This document shows positions 1 through 7,691 of a stretch of 62,760 nt of DNA, piece after piece (the first letter of the stretch is position 1; each line of letters opens with the position of its first letter). This DNA comes from a virus. The notes under the pieces are model-generated. The model was not told the DNA's origin and ran no database searches. It saw nothing but the letters and a program-made list of their open reading frames with translations. Made by a program: the position numbers and the translations under genes. The stretch spans positions 1 to 62,760 of the IMG/VR virus record IMGVR_UViG_3300044707_000497, one strand, 5' to 3'.

Positions 1-20
1 GTGCGTTGAGGTGCGTTGAG
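1..20. repeat. Perfect 10-bp tandem duplication at the window end
   Basis: GTGCGTTGAG occurs twice in a row at the extreme left edge, within the portal reading frame. It may be a real short repeat or an assembly artefact at a contig end. Confidence 0.5.
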
Positions 21-1834
21 GCGTGGATGAAATGGTTTTCGCCTGGGCTTGTCGGAATTGGGCTGCCGGAAGACATCGTGGCGTTCTCCAGCACCGCGAT
101 CTTGAAATCCAACGGCGGGCGAAGGCTCGTCTGCGGAGGGGGCAAGTAACGATCTACGACTTCCTGCCCGAAGCGGCACGCGATGCGATCACGCAGAAGG
201 TTGACGCGGCCCTGCTCATCGAGGCTCCCAAGGATTTGCATAGTCTCATCGACCGCTGCCATACGCATAGAGGGGCTTCCGTAGCCGATGGCGCGGACAG
301 GATCGACCTGTTTGACCTTGAGAATCGCTTCGATTGGGACGCCGCGCTTAACGCAGCGTTTGCGGAACTCCACAGCCTCTTTCCCGCCTGGCTCTAGGGC
401 GGTGTAATCGCGGCGGGCAAGGCGGCGATACACTTCGGTCAGAAGCCGCTTCCACGGGTGGTAAAAAAGATTGATGCTCGCTGAAGAGAGGGTCGCTTCT
501 TTCTGTAACTGCGAACGGACTTCGTATGCCGTGCGGGCTTGGCCGTCAGCGGTCGTGGCGCGGGTCTGGTAGGAACCCGTGTTGTTCTGCATCTGCATCG
601 CCATGTCGGAGATGACGGGGATAATGTTTTGTTGTAAATTTGGGACTGCTTTTTCAACAATCTTGAGCCCTGGCGGGAAGAGTGCGTAGGGGCCGTAGTA
701 GGTGAGCGTCAGGTCATCAAGCGCCCTAGAGGAACTGTCGCTTGGCTGCACAATCAGTGAAGAGGAAAGGAGCGCCCCGTCCACCATGCCGCACCGCAAG
801 CGGTTCAAAACTTGGATGTGCGGATAGATTTTAAAGCCCAGCCCACGGATGCCGTGGTAAGTGCCGTTCCCGACTCCGTAGCAGAAGGTCACGAAGCAAT
901 TCGTAGGTGAGTCGAAGCGGTTCTCCCGCTTGAAAAGAAAGCCTTCTCCTTTATCGAGCGGAGCATCAAGAGGCTCTTGAAGGAAAATCAAATGCGACAC
1001 TTTGCCAGAAAACTCGCGCACCCACATGTGGACAACCTTCACAACCTTGCTCTTGGCTTGCCCGTAAAGGAGGTCGTTGTTTTTCAGCTCGACTTCCAGC
1101 TTCTCCCAGTCGGCGAGGGTCACGGTGGTTTGGTTGGCGTAGCACGCCCGCTGGATGGCGGCGCGGGTTGTCTTCACATCCCACCCCAGTTCCGCTGCGA
1201 CTTCGGGATCGCGGATAAAGGAGTAAAGTTCGTCAGCGCGGTATTCACGGTCAGCGGTTGCTACCTCGATCTCCGATTCATTGGCGCGGGTTGCCCTAGG
1301 GATTCGGAACTCCGAAAGTCCTGCCACGCGGTAGCGCCAGTCCACCTCGTCCTCGAAAAAGGTGATGCCTACTCCGTGCGAAACGAAATAGTCTGAAAGC
1401 CTCTGGTGGTTGAACTCAAACTCACGCCACTCGCGCAGCGTGTGGTGAAACTCCTCGCTGATAATCTCACTCCACTCCGAAGCCTGCTCCGGCGTGCCGT
1501 GGGCGGTCTGCACACGGGCCAGCTTGTCCACAGAGCTTGTGAGGTCGTAGTAGCCTGCAAGAGCCTGCTCCTTGATTGCCGCCGCATCTCCGAAGTCAAG
1601 GTTGGTTCGGTCTGCCTGCCCCATCTCAATTAGATCGTTCGCATTGAATGGGGGGTTCCCGTTGAACATGCCGTCGATCAAAGCGCGGTTGCGGCTGCTG
1701 CCCTCATCGGATTTCTTGATCGCGAGATAGACGGATCGGGCGGCGTCCACCTTCTCAATGCGGCACTTAGGCGCGGCCCCCGTTACAGGGTCTAAGCCTT
1801 TAATGTCGAGTGGGGATTGGCTACTTTCCGGCAT
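1..1834 (-). CDS. Portal (head-tail connector) protein, 3' end cut by window edge
   Basis: The frame stays open from the ATG at 1834 to the window edge, giving 611 residues without a stop. The start has a good ribosome site (AGGAG about 6 nt upstream) and overlaps the upstream gene by 14 nt. Length, charge and layout fit podovirus-type portals, which form the dodecameric ring through which DNA is packaged and ejected. Visible stretches include ISEEFHHTLREWREFEFN (residues about 130-150), an acidic middle domain with FFEDEVDWRYRV, and the late segment SASINLFYHPWKRLLTEVYRR (broadly residues 480-500), which resembles the long helical wing of portals. Assignment rests on these features plus position in the late run; no homology search was possible. 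The C-terminus lies outside the window. Confidence 0.72.
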   Translation of the reverse strand, partial: MPESSQSPLDIKGLDPVTGAAPKCRIEKVDAARSVYLAIKKSDEGSSRNRALIDGMFNGNPPFNANDLIEMGQADRTNLDFGDAAAIKEQALAGYYDLTSSVDKLARVQTAHGTPEQASEWSEIISEEFHHTLREWREFEFNHQRLSDYFVSHGVGITFFEDEVDWRYRVAGLSEFRIPRATRANESEIEVATADREYRADELYSFIRDPEVAAELGWDVKTTRAAIQRACYANQTTVTLADWEKLEVELKNNDLLYGQAKSKVVKVVHMWVREFSGKVSHLIFLQEPLDAPLDKGEGFLFKRENRFDSPTNCFVTFCYGVGNGTYHGIRGLGFKIYPHIQVLNRLRCGMVDGALLSSSLIVQPSDSSSRALDDLTLTYYGPYALFPPGLKIVEKAVPNLQQNIIPVISDMAMQMQNNTGSYQTRATTADGQARTAYEVRSQLQKEATLSSASINLFYHPWKRLLTEVYRRLARRDYTALEPGGKEAVEFRKRCVKRGVPIEAILKVKQVDPVRAIGYGSPSMRMAAVDETMQILGSLDEQGRVNLLRDRIACRFGQEVVDRYLPPPQTSLRPPLDFKIAVLENATMSSGSPIPTSPGENHFIHASTHLNA

Positions 1835-2507
1835 TGTCTTTCTCCTTTTTTGCGGGCTTGTTCATCCATTCAAGTTCCTCAATCACATCCACATTTGCGT
1901 AAACTGCGATCTTCGGGGTCACAGGAACCTTGCCGCCGTGTTGAATAAACTCACTTTGAGTAGCCTCGGGGCGCATCTCGAATCGCATGAGCGAGTGCCA
2001 CGGCTCCCCACCGACGCGGTAGGAAAGCTGACGTATTAAAAGGCTGCGGTGCCACAGGTCAGGCGGGTAAACGCTTGCTCCAAGAAGGCGGGGCGGCTCC
2101 TCTTCCCACTTGCGAGTGCCAGGGTTCCACCCAGGGACAGTCTGGGTCGCGCCCAAGTAAGGCATCTGCTTGGTGCCGTATTCCTGCGCGATTTCCGAAA
2201 GCCAAGAAGACTTTACTGGCACGCTGTCGGCAAACCAATAAAAAGGCTCGTCGTTACCAACGGAATCCAGCCACCGCACGGTATCGGCAAAAAGTTTGTT
2301 CGCGCTGGTGTATTCGTCATCCCCTGTAAAAATATCAGCGTGCGCGAAAGCTCCTTTTAAGATATTTAGAGCCCCCTCCATTTCATAGACTTGGGTGTGC
2401 GGGCCAGCGAGCAAAACATCGTGTCGAGCGCCCCCTTTCAAGGCCAGAATGTGTTTGTAGAGAGGGAGGTGCTTTGGGTTGTAAGGTATAACGAGAAGCA
2501 TCGGCAT
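1821..2507 (-). CDS. Putative glycosyltransferase-like protein
   Basis: 228 residues. It begins with the hydrophobic strand MLLVIPYNPKHLPLYKHI, followed by a helix and TGDDEYTSANKLFADTVRWL and then PFYWFADSVPVKSSWLSEI. This beta-alpha order with an acidic motif before a conserved substrate loop resembles GT-A sugar transferases found in phages, which modify virion proteins or DNA. That is fold-level pattern recognition only. It sits between the HNH gene and the portal, so a role in virion modification is possible. A Lys-rich tail (KPAKKEKDNAGK) ends the protein. TAATAACCGC lies about 12 nt upstream of the start. Confidence 0.45.
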   Translation of the reverse strand: MPMLLVIPYNPKHLPLYKHILALKGGARHDVLLAGPHTQVYEMEGALNILKGAFAHADIFTGDDEYTSANKLFADTVRWLDSVGNDEPFYWFADSVPVKSSWLSEIAQEYGTKQMPYLGATQTVPGWNPGTRKWEEEPPRLLGASVYPPDLWHRSLLIRQLSYRVGGEPWHSLMRFEMRPEATQSEFIQHGGKVPVTPKIAVYANVDVIEELEWMNKPAKKEKDNAGK

Positions 2508-2509
2508 GG

Positions 2510-2827
2510 TTAGGTTACGCGGTTATTAAGTTTTCGCAATGGTTTTTTCTTAGCTTTTTTTCTGGCGCTCTCCGCGTGCATCTTTCGATGGCAGTTGGAG
2601 CAAAGGACAACGCATTTTTCAATCTCGTCGAGCATAGCCAAAATCCCTGAAGAGCGAACCATAGAAGACAACGGAAGTAACTTTGTGTTAGGGTTTATAT
2701 GATGAAAGTCAAGCGCATCTGGCGAACTATTTTCGCCGCACAAGCGGCAGCCGGACCTTTGCTTGTAGCGGCGAAGGAACTCCAACACCTTCGACCTCGA
2801 TTTTTTCTTACGGTCGCTAGATAGCAC
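2510..2827 (-). CDS. HNH endonuclease
   Basis: 105 residues. An N-terminal basic helix is followed by CRLC (about residue 28), then DFHHINP carrying the catalytic HH, and CSNCHRKMH near residue 75. These form the usual zinc-stabilised beta-beta-alpha-metal HNH nuclease. HNH proteins near the packaging genes often assist terminase at cos sites; the alternative is a free-standing homing nuclease. The start is GTG and overlaps the last bases of a TAATAACCGT motif, so this mRNA may be nearly leaderless or the true start may lie slightly downstream. Confidence 0.85.
   Translation of the reverse strand: MLSSDRKKKSRSKVLEFLRRYKQRSGCRLCGENSSPDALDFHHINPNTKLLPLSSMVRSSGILAMLDEIEKCVVLCSNCHRKMHAESARKKAKKKPLRKLNNRVT
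2519..2528 (-). promoter_or_regulatory. Variant of the recurrent TAATAACCGT motif
   Basis: On the minus strand this reads TAATAACCGC, 11 nt upstream of the ATG at 2507. It belongs to the motif set discussed in the findings. Confidence 0.5.
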
Positions 2828-2835
2828 GGTTATTA
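2826..2835 (-). promoter_or_regulatory. TAATAACCGT motif at the HNH start
   Basis: Exact TAATAACCGT on the minus strand. Its last two bases form the beginning of the GTG used as HNH start codon. Confidence 0.55.
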
Positions 2836-3417
2836 TGTTCTAGGGCGACAAGCCTCGAAGTGCATGGCATCATAGCCCCAGAACGCTCCGGCACTCTGCC
2901 AGCCCTCTTTGGCAAACTCTTCCATAACGGCAAACGGCATGTCTGCGACGAGGGGCCAAGGGTCTTTGAAAGTGTTGTCGTCAGCGTCCAAGTCAATCGC
3001 AGCGCCCCATGCGTGAACGGACAAACTTGTTCCGCCGCGCTTGTTTCTGAAATTGTAAACCCCGCCGTAGTCCTCGGCGGCTTCCATGACTTCGCGGGTG
3101 CCTGCGTGCCGTTGCCCTATAGCGGTTAGGATACGGAGCAACGAAGCGGCGACTTTTTTATGGCAGCGCGTCTTTGTAACTCTCTGCCCTCCATAGAACA
3201 TAGGGAACGGGAACTCGATTGAAACCAAATTGCTTTCGTCTCCTGGTTCACCGTAAAAATCACGCAACCCTTCACGAGTTCCGAACGGCCAAGGGTTCGG
3301 CGTCGGCATGAGGCTCTTGAGGTGGTCTTTGCAACGCTGGATTGATTTTGGCCCCCAGAACCCATCAGGGTTTACCCCGATAATGCGTTGGATTTTTTGA
3401 ATTTGTTCGGGTGTCAT
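2833..3417 (-). CDS. Endolysin: peptidoglycan-binding domain plus M15 (VanY-like) peptidase
   Basis: 194 residues. Residues 1-35 (IQKIQRIIGVNPDGFWGPKSIQ) are a short PG_binding_1-type repeat. The C-terminal half has the M15 LD-carboxypeptidase/endopeptidase signature SVHAWGAAIDLD, with zinc ligands H135 and D142, and the distal MHFE with H186 after a Trp-Gly turn. The enzyme cleaves peptide cross-links in peptidoglycan at lysis. There is no signal peptide, so release depends on the holin two genes upstream. The start overlaps the preceding 26-residue gene by ATGA. Confidence 0.92.
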   Translation of the reverse strand: MTPEQIQKIQRIIGVNPDGFWGPKSIQRCKDHLKSLMPTPNPWPFGTREGLRDFYGEPGDESNLVSIEFPFPMFYGGQRVTKTRCHKKVAASLLRILTAIGQRHAGTREVMEAAEDYGGVYNFRNKRGGTSLSVHAWGAAIDLDADDNTFKDPWPLVADMPFAVMEEFAKEGWQSAGAFWGYDAMHFEACRPRT

Positions 3418-3494
3418 CGTGTAATAAATGCGAGCCCTAGGAGGATGAACGAAACGAGGATCATCAATATAGCTATTATATTTGGGTTTATCAT
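3414..3494 (-). CDS. 26-residue single-span membrane peptide in the lysis cassette
   Basis: A very short reading frame lies exactly between holin and endolysin. Its ATG overlaps the holin stop (ATGA at 3491-3494) and its TGA overlaps the endolysin ATG (3414-3417), so it is translationally coupled on both sides. The product is almost entirely one hydrophobic helix (NIIAILMILVSFILLGLAFI) with a short polar N-terminus and a C-terminal Thr-Arg. It could be a second small holin, an antiholin or another lysis regulator. Double coupling and membrane character make it a credible gene although it is too short for most gene finders. Confidence 0.7.
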   Translation of the reverse strand: MINPNIIAILMILVSFILLGLAFITR

Positions 3495-3898
3495 TTTGCG
3501 GCGACCGATTTAATTTTTTCGAGTGTTCTGAGAGTTCCCAAACCTAACATCCCTAACAATGTGGTCATCAACATTTCTGTTGGAAGCTCCACCACAGGAG
3601 CGGGTTGTTTTGTTGTCAGCACATAAATCCACGAAAACAAAGGTTGCCCAAAGCAAATCCACGCGAAGCTGAACCCGCACACCCATCCCACGAAAGGACG
3701 CCACCCCGAAATAAATAACGATGAATGAGAGGCTTCTACTGTATTTGTTGCGGATTGTTGAGTGGCTTCCTGTGCCGCGATTTCGAGAACGCGAAGTTGC
3801 CATGCCTCTTTCGCTCGGTTTTTTGCGTCGGTGTCGGGAATGAATTTGTCGATGAGATCGACGCCCGATTTTATCATTGCTGGTATGTCCCAAGTCAT
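3491..3898 (-). CDS. Holin, 3TM family
   Basis: 135 residues matching the pattern of 3TM holins (family first described in gene transfer agents). An amphipathic N-terminal part (SGVDLIDKFIPDTDAKNRAK, then Gln/Glu-rich helix) is followed by SGWRPFVGWVCGFSFAWICF, a second span around PLFSWIYVL, and MLMTTLLGMLGLGTLRTLEK. These give three membrane segments and the typical C-terminal GLGTLRTLEKIK. Holins form the timed inner-membrane lesion that releases endolysin. The start overlaps the upstream gene by ATGA. Confidence 0.88.
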   Translation of the reverse strand: MTWDIPAMIKSGVDLIDKFIPDTDAKNRAKEAWQLRVLEIAAQEATQQSATNTVEASHSSLFISGWRPFVGWVCGFSFAWICFGQPLFSWIYVLTTKQPAPVVELPTEMLMTTLLGMLGLGTLRTLEKIKSVAAK

Positions 3899-4098
3899 TT
3901 TCGTTCAATAGTTCGGATGCGAGTTTCTTCAGCGCGGCACTCTTCCTCCGTGTCGCAGATGACCATGGTGTGCGGGGAGGAGGTGCGCCCACTGCATTGC
4001 TGTGGCGGTATTACGAGGGTGAGCGTGGATGTGTCATAAACGAACCACCACTCGTCTGCTGTGGTTTCTACTTCGCTGGGTTGTGTGATGCTTCGCAT
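3895..4098 (-). CDS. Small protein at the head of the lysis cassette, unknown function
   Basis: 67 residues starting at ATG 4098, 4 nt after the LRR fibre gene and overlapping the holin start by ATGA. The sequence is polar with EWWFVYDTSTLTLVIPP early and an acidic/basic C-terminal helix (DTEEECRAEETRIRTIER). No family recognised. The tight coupling to the holin suggests a structural or lysis role. Confidence 0.65.
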   Translation of the reverse strand: MRSITQPSEVETTADEWWFVYDTSTLTLVIPPQQCSGRTSSPHTMVICDTEEECRAEETRIRTIERK

Positions 4099-4102
4099 AA
4101 AA

Positions 4103-6115
4103 TTAGTTGGTAGTGACAGTCCAGCCACGGCTTTCAAGGGTGGCTTTGTCGGTGATCCCTTGACCTGTCGGGGCTGCATTCCCCGTCCCGCCGAGGTTGA
4201 GCGTGCAGGTGTTTGTAGCTGTCTTGACGCGCCCTGCGGCGACAAATGCGGCGAGGATGGCGTCCACTGCGGCTGCGGGGAGTTGATTGCTGTCTGCCCA
4301 AAAATCGCCGAGTGTCGCGGATACCGTGCCGCCTGCGAATCCTGTGAGTTTGGTCGTGCCACGCTGTCCAGAAACGCGGAATACGGCGAGGGCGGTGTTG
4401 GAAGAAAGATTCGGAATGTTTCCAGTGTGTAAACACCCAGTACACCAGAAATTCGTCAGCGTCGGTCGCACGCTTAAATCCTGTATAGGGCCAGTAACAT
4501 CGTTGTTGGAATACGCAAGGCTAGTGCAAGCAGGGTGATCCGTGAGGAGTGGAGGAGTCCCCGTGAAGCGCGTAATCCTTTGGCCTAAATTTATGGTAAT
4601 AAGTTTCGAGTTTGCGCCAGTGGGAAGAATAGGGAACGCGCCGGACAGTAGGTTGGCGTGGATAGATAAACTCGTAAGATTCGTCAGCGCGGAGAGATTC
4701 AGATTGCTGCCCGTCAATGAGGAGTTGTTGATATTGACTGTTACCAGAGTTGTAATAGCCGAGAGGTCTGGGAATGCTCCTGTCCAATTTATGTATTGGT
4801 TGGCTATGGTGGCCGCAAAATTCAAAGTGCGCAGCCCCGGCTTGTTGGAAAGAGTCTCAAAGCCAACTTGATTGAGTTCGTTGTTACTTAAATTTATCTC
4901 AATCAGATTTGTAAGCGATCCGTAACCCTGAAATTTTGTGATTCCATTACCCGCACAAGTGATGCTGGTGAGATTCGGGAATGACGAAACATCTATCGTG
5001 CCGCCCAGCTTGGGTGAGCTTGTGCCGCAAGTGATGCTGGTGACGCTGGATGGCGAGAAAAGCGATAGAGTCGGCGTGCTGGAGGAGGGGCTGTGGTTGC
5101 TGGAGGCATTACTGGTGAGGGCCGTGGATGTATTGCCGAGGAGGAGGTTTACGGCCCCCGTAAAGACGGCACGGAAGCCAGTGATCGTGCCAGACAAGCC
5201 GGAGGCAAAAGTCCACAACGCTTTCTCCAGAGGGCTTACAGACACAACATTTCCGTAGTTATCGTATTCGATTTGTGTGCTGAAAGAGCTTCCATCGCTG
5301 CGGGTTTGAGAAATCTTGGATGGGCCGAAGAACGGCTTGTTTTCCACCGCTTGAGAATACCCGACCTCAACGCCAAAAGCTCTGCTTGATGCCGTGGGGA
5401 GCTTACCTTCGACTGGAGTGAGCAACCTCTGAGTTAAAAACGTCTGAGTGTCGTCGCTCTCAGTCTTGACCTCGTTCTTAAAGACGGTTAGGAGCGTCTG
5501 CGTCTCATTAAATTCATCTTGGAGGGTCGTTTGCGTATCGTCGCTCTCGTCTTTGACTTCCTTTTTGAAACCAGTCAGGAGTGTCTGCGTCTCGTTAAAC
5601 TCAGTCTGAAGGAGCGTCTGCGTCTCATCACTTTCAGTCTTTATCAACTCATCCAAATACACCCCATCGTCATAAAATACCGCCACCTCATCCGTGTCGT
5701 TATGAGGATCGCAGTCTTTAAAGGGTGCGAAGCGAATCGTCGTGGATTTATTTACATCTATGACGAGTCGAGTTCCGCCGCTTGTATTTACAATCCCCGA
5801 TCTATACCCTGAACCTGACGATACTACAGTTGCAACGCCGCCAGTTATATCTAAAACCCCGCCTTTGTCGATTCCGTCTTGGAAGATGCTATACAACCCA
5901 CTAAAAGACGCGATGGAATCATACTGGGATGCTGAAATAATCGAGCTAGAAATAACAACCTGCGCTGGGTCATCCGCGTAGAAATTATGGTAAACATGCC
6001 CCACCGTCGCGTTGTAGGCCAGCATCACTTGGTCAGAGGTCAATTCGATCCCATGCAACACGATCTCCCTAGCGGCCACATTGAGAGTCAGAGAGCCTTT
6101 AAACTGCTGTTTCAT
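4103..6115 (-). CDS. Tail fibre with anchor domain, coiled-coil repeats and leucine-rich-repeat tip
   Basis: 670 residues in three parts. Residues 1-150 (from MKQQFKGSLTLNVAAREI) match the N-terminus of the gene at 11999-12691 and are probably a common virion anchor. Residues about 157-235 are a 29-residue repeat ([25 protein letters not shown]) present about 2.5 times, predicted coiled coil. From about residue 350 the protein has leucine-rich repeats, for example LTNLIEINLSNNELNQ, PGLRTLNFA and LTNLTSLSIHANLLSGAFP, with periodic Leu and Asn. LRR tips bind proteins or glycans, so this is a likely receptor-binding fibre. Its start overlaps the preceding small gene by ATGA. Confidence 0.8.
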   Translation of the reverse strand: MKQQFKGSLTLNVAAREIVLHGIELTSDQVMLAYNATVGHVYHNFYADDPAQVVISSSIISASQYDSIASFSGLYSIFQDGIDKGGVLDITGGVATVVSSGSGYRSGIVNTSGGTRLVIDVNKSTTIRFAPFKDCDPHNDTDEVAVFYDDGVYLDELIKTESDETQTLLQTEFNETQTLLTGFKKEVKDESDDTQTTLQDEFNETQTLLTVFKNEVKTESDDTQTFLTQRLLTPVEGKLPTASSRAFGVEVGYSQAVENKPFFGPSKISQTRSDGSSFSTQIEYDNYGNVVSVSPLEKALWTFASGLSGTITGFRAVFTGAVNLLLGNTSTALTSNASSNHSPSSSTPTLSLFSPSSVTSITCGTSSPKLGGTIDVSSFPNLTSITCAGNGITKFQGYGSLTNLIEINLSNNELNQVGFETLSNKPGLRTLNFAATIANQYINWTGAFPDLSAITTLVTVNINNSSLTGSNLNLSALTNLTSLSIHANLLSGAFPILPTGANSKLITINLGQRITRFTGTPPLLTDHPACTSLAYSNNDVTGPIQDLSVRPTLTNFWCTGCLHTGNIPNLSSNTALAVFRVSGQRGTTKLTGFAGGTVSATLGDFWADSNQLPAAAVDAILAAFVAAGRVKTATNTCTLNLGGTGNAAPTGQGITDKATLESRGWTVTTN

Positions 6116-6357
6116 TTGGTGCGCTCCAAATTGCGAATCCGGTGTTCGTGGTCGTTGAGGATATTATCGTGCCTAGCGTCCGTTACGGCGTTCTGCTCCA
6201 TACGGATAAGAACGGCTTCGATTTTCTCGATGCGAGAGTTCGCCGCCGTAAACTCCTCCTTCGTAACAAACTTGGTGCCGAGGAGGGCCACGGCGAGGAG
6301 GGCGACCGTCGTGGCGATTTTGAGGCCGAAGTCAAAATGTTTTCCGAGGTCGCTCAT
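6112..6357 (-). CDS. Small membrane-anchored coiled-coil protein
   Basis: 81 residues from the ATG at 6357. One membrane span (LKIATTVALLAVALLG, residues 11-26) is followed by a coiled coil (TAANSRIEKIEAVLIRMEQN, then EHRIRNLE). The layout resembles XhlA-like lysis accessories, but the family cannot be fixed by eye. An upstream in-frame ATG at 6462 would overlap the whole neighbouring gene, so the ATGA-coupled start at 6357 is preferred. The stop overlaps the next start by ATGA. Confidence 0.65.
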   Translation of the reverse strand: MSDLGKHFDFGLKIATTVALLAVALLGTKFVTKEEFTAANSRIEKIEAVLIRMEQNAVTDARHDNILNDHEHRIRNLERTK

Positions 6358-6524
6358 TGCGGCTCCTCCGGTTTGGGTTGGATTTTCGAGTAGTCTAATT
6401 CGCTTCGCCGCACGGCGTATGTGCCTTCTGGAAGAGGCCAAGTTTCGGTATTCCCGTCCCACCTAATGACCATCTCGATCCAGTTGTGTTCCTGATTGAT
6501 GATTGCCCAGTCGTCGATTTCCAT
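6354..6524 (-). CDS. Small hypothetical protein
   Basis: 56 residues, start at 6524 four nt after the Gly-rich fibre gene, stop coupled by ATGA to the next gene. Aromatic and acidic: MEIDDWAIINQEHNWIEMVI, WPLPEGTYAVRR, Pro-rich end. It resembles short inserts found among fibre genes; function unknown. Confidence 0.6.
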   Translation of the reverse strand: MEIDDWAIINQEHNWIEMVIRWDGNTETWPLPEGTYAVRRSELDYSKIQPKPEEPQ

Positions 6525-6527
6525 TGG

Positions 6528-7685
6528 TTAGAAATAAGTTGTAATTAGCATTGCTCCCGGCGCACCGTTGCCCCCGTTGCTGCGCTCGCCGGAACCGATG
6601 GTTGATCCCCCGCCTCCGCCGCCACAGCCATGTCCAGTTCCGTTTGCCCCATTTCCTCCAGAACCAGTTGCAAACGAGCAAGCCCCACCACCACCGCCAC
6701 CGCATCCGTTAATTAAAAGTGATGATAATGTCCTTGGAGCAGTTGATGTTGCTGAACCTCCATTTGCTGTTGCGCTTGCAACGCCTCCATTGCTTATCAA
6801 ACCGACAGTGTGGTTTGTCCCGCCAGTCCCGCCATTAAATACACCTGTGGAACTCCCAACAACTGCCGCCGCAGTTATACCGCCGCCAGCACCGCCACTT
6901 GATGCCGCAAAATTGTTTCCACCACCAACACCTCCGGTTCCAGTTATGTTTGCCGCACCTCCACCATTTCCTGATGGCGCACCAGCACCACCTGATGTCG
7001 GCTGGACTGTGCCTCCATTTCCAGCAACAGTTCCACCAGCAGATGCTCTAACGAGTGTTCCTTGAGTGACGCCAGAAAAAGCAGTCAATGTTCCGAGAGT
7101 AGCGCTTGTTAAAGTGGCTCCAATTCCTCCATTGCCTCCGCTACCAATCGTTATTGTGTAACTAGAATCGGTAAGTTGCGATGCGTCGATTGTTGCGCGG
7201 GCATACCCGCCAGAACCTCCGCCCGCTCCTCCAAAAACTGCCGTTCCAGCAGACTGCTTTCCCCCAAACCCACCACCACTTCCGCCAGATACGCATTCAA
7301 CTACAACGAGCGTTGCTCCTGCGGGCTTTGTCCAAGTCGTCGATGCGGCATAGAAGTTAATCTGCGGGGACTTCGCCCCCAGAGCGTCTCGCGCCGCTGC
7401 GGCAGTCGTTTCTCCCGTGCCGCCTTTGGAAATCGGGAGCGTGGTGATGGTCGGCTCTGCGCCAATATCCGCAGGCGTGAGCGCATCCGCTCCACCTGTG
7501 GCATGGGTGGATTTGTGCGAGGTGCTTGCCGCGACCTGCACAACTGCGCCGGAGCCAGGATGCTTGCCGTAGATTTTTTTGTCGGCGTAATTAACCGCCA
7601 ACTCGCCGACCGCCATGGCGGAAGCTGCGGGGATAACCCCCACAGCTTCACTTTTTAGAATCGAGATTCTATTTGCCTTTGCCAT
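6528..7685 (-). CDS. Glycine-rich tail fibre adhesin
   Basis: 385 residues. Residues 1-110 are a fibre shaft start (MAKANRISILKSEAVGVIP, GELAVNYADKKIYGKHPG, then ADIGAEPTITTLPISKGGTG), a module seen at the N-terminus of many phage fibres. From about residue 120 the protein is mostly Gly with Ala/Ser/Asn (GGAGGGSGG, GTGGVGGG, GCGGGGGGA), ending GAMLITTYF. Gly-rich tips of this kind form polyglycine sandwiches in receptor-binding adhesins. Composition is very biased, so the opposite strand encodes a spurious Pro-rich frame. Confidence 0.8.
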   Translation of the reverse strand: MAKANRISILKSEAVGVIPAASAMAVGELAVNYADKKIYGKHPGSGAVVQVAASTSHKSTHATGGADALTPADIGAEPTITTLPISKGGTGETTAAAARDALGAKSPQINFYAASTTWTKPAGATLVVVECVSGGSGGGFGGKQSAGTAVFGGAGGGSGGYARATIDASQLTDSSYTITIGSGGNGGIGATLTSATLGTLTAFSGVTQGTLVRASAGGTVAGNGGTVQPTSGGAGAPSGNGGGAANITGTGGVGGGNNFAASSGGAGGGITAAAVVGSSTGVFNGGTGGTNHTVGLISNGGVASATANGGSATSTAPRTLSSLLINGCGGGGGGACSFATGSGGNGANGTGHGCGGGGGGSTIGSGERSNGGNGAPGAMLITTYF

Positions 7686-7691
7686 TACGGA

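Noticed and set aside
6568-7065. Proline-rich plus-strand frame opposite the Gly-rich fibre
   Set aside because: Reverse complement of Gly codons gives Pro and Ala runs; the real gene is on the minus strand.
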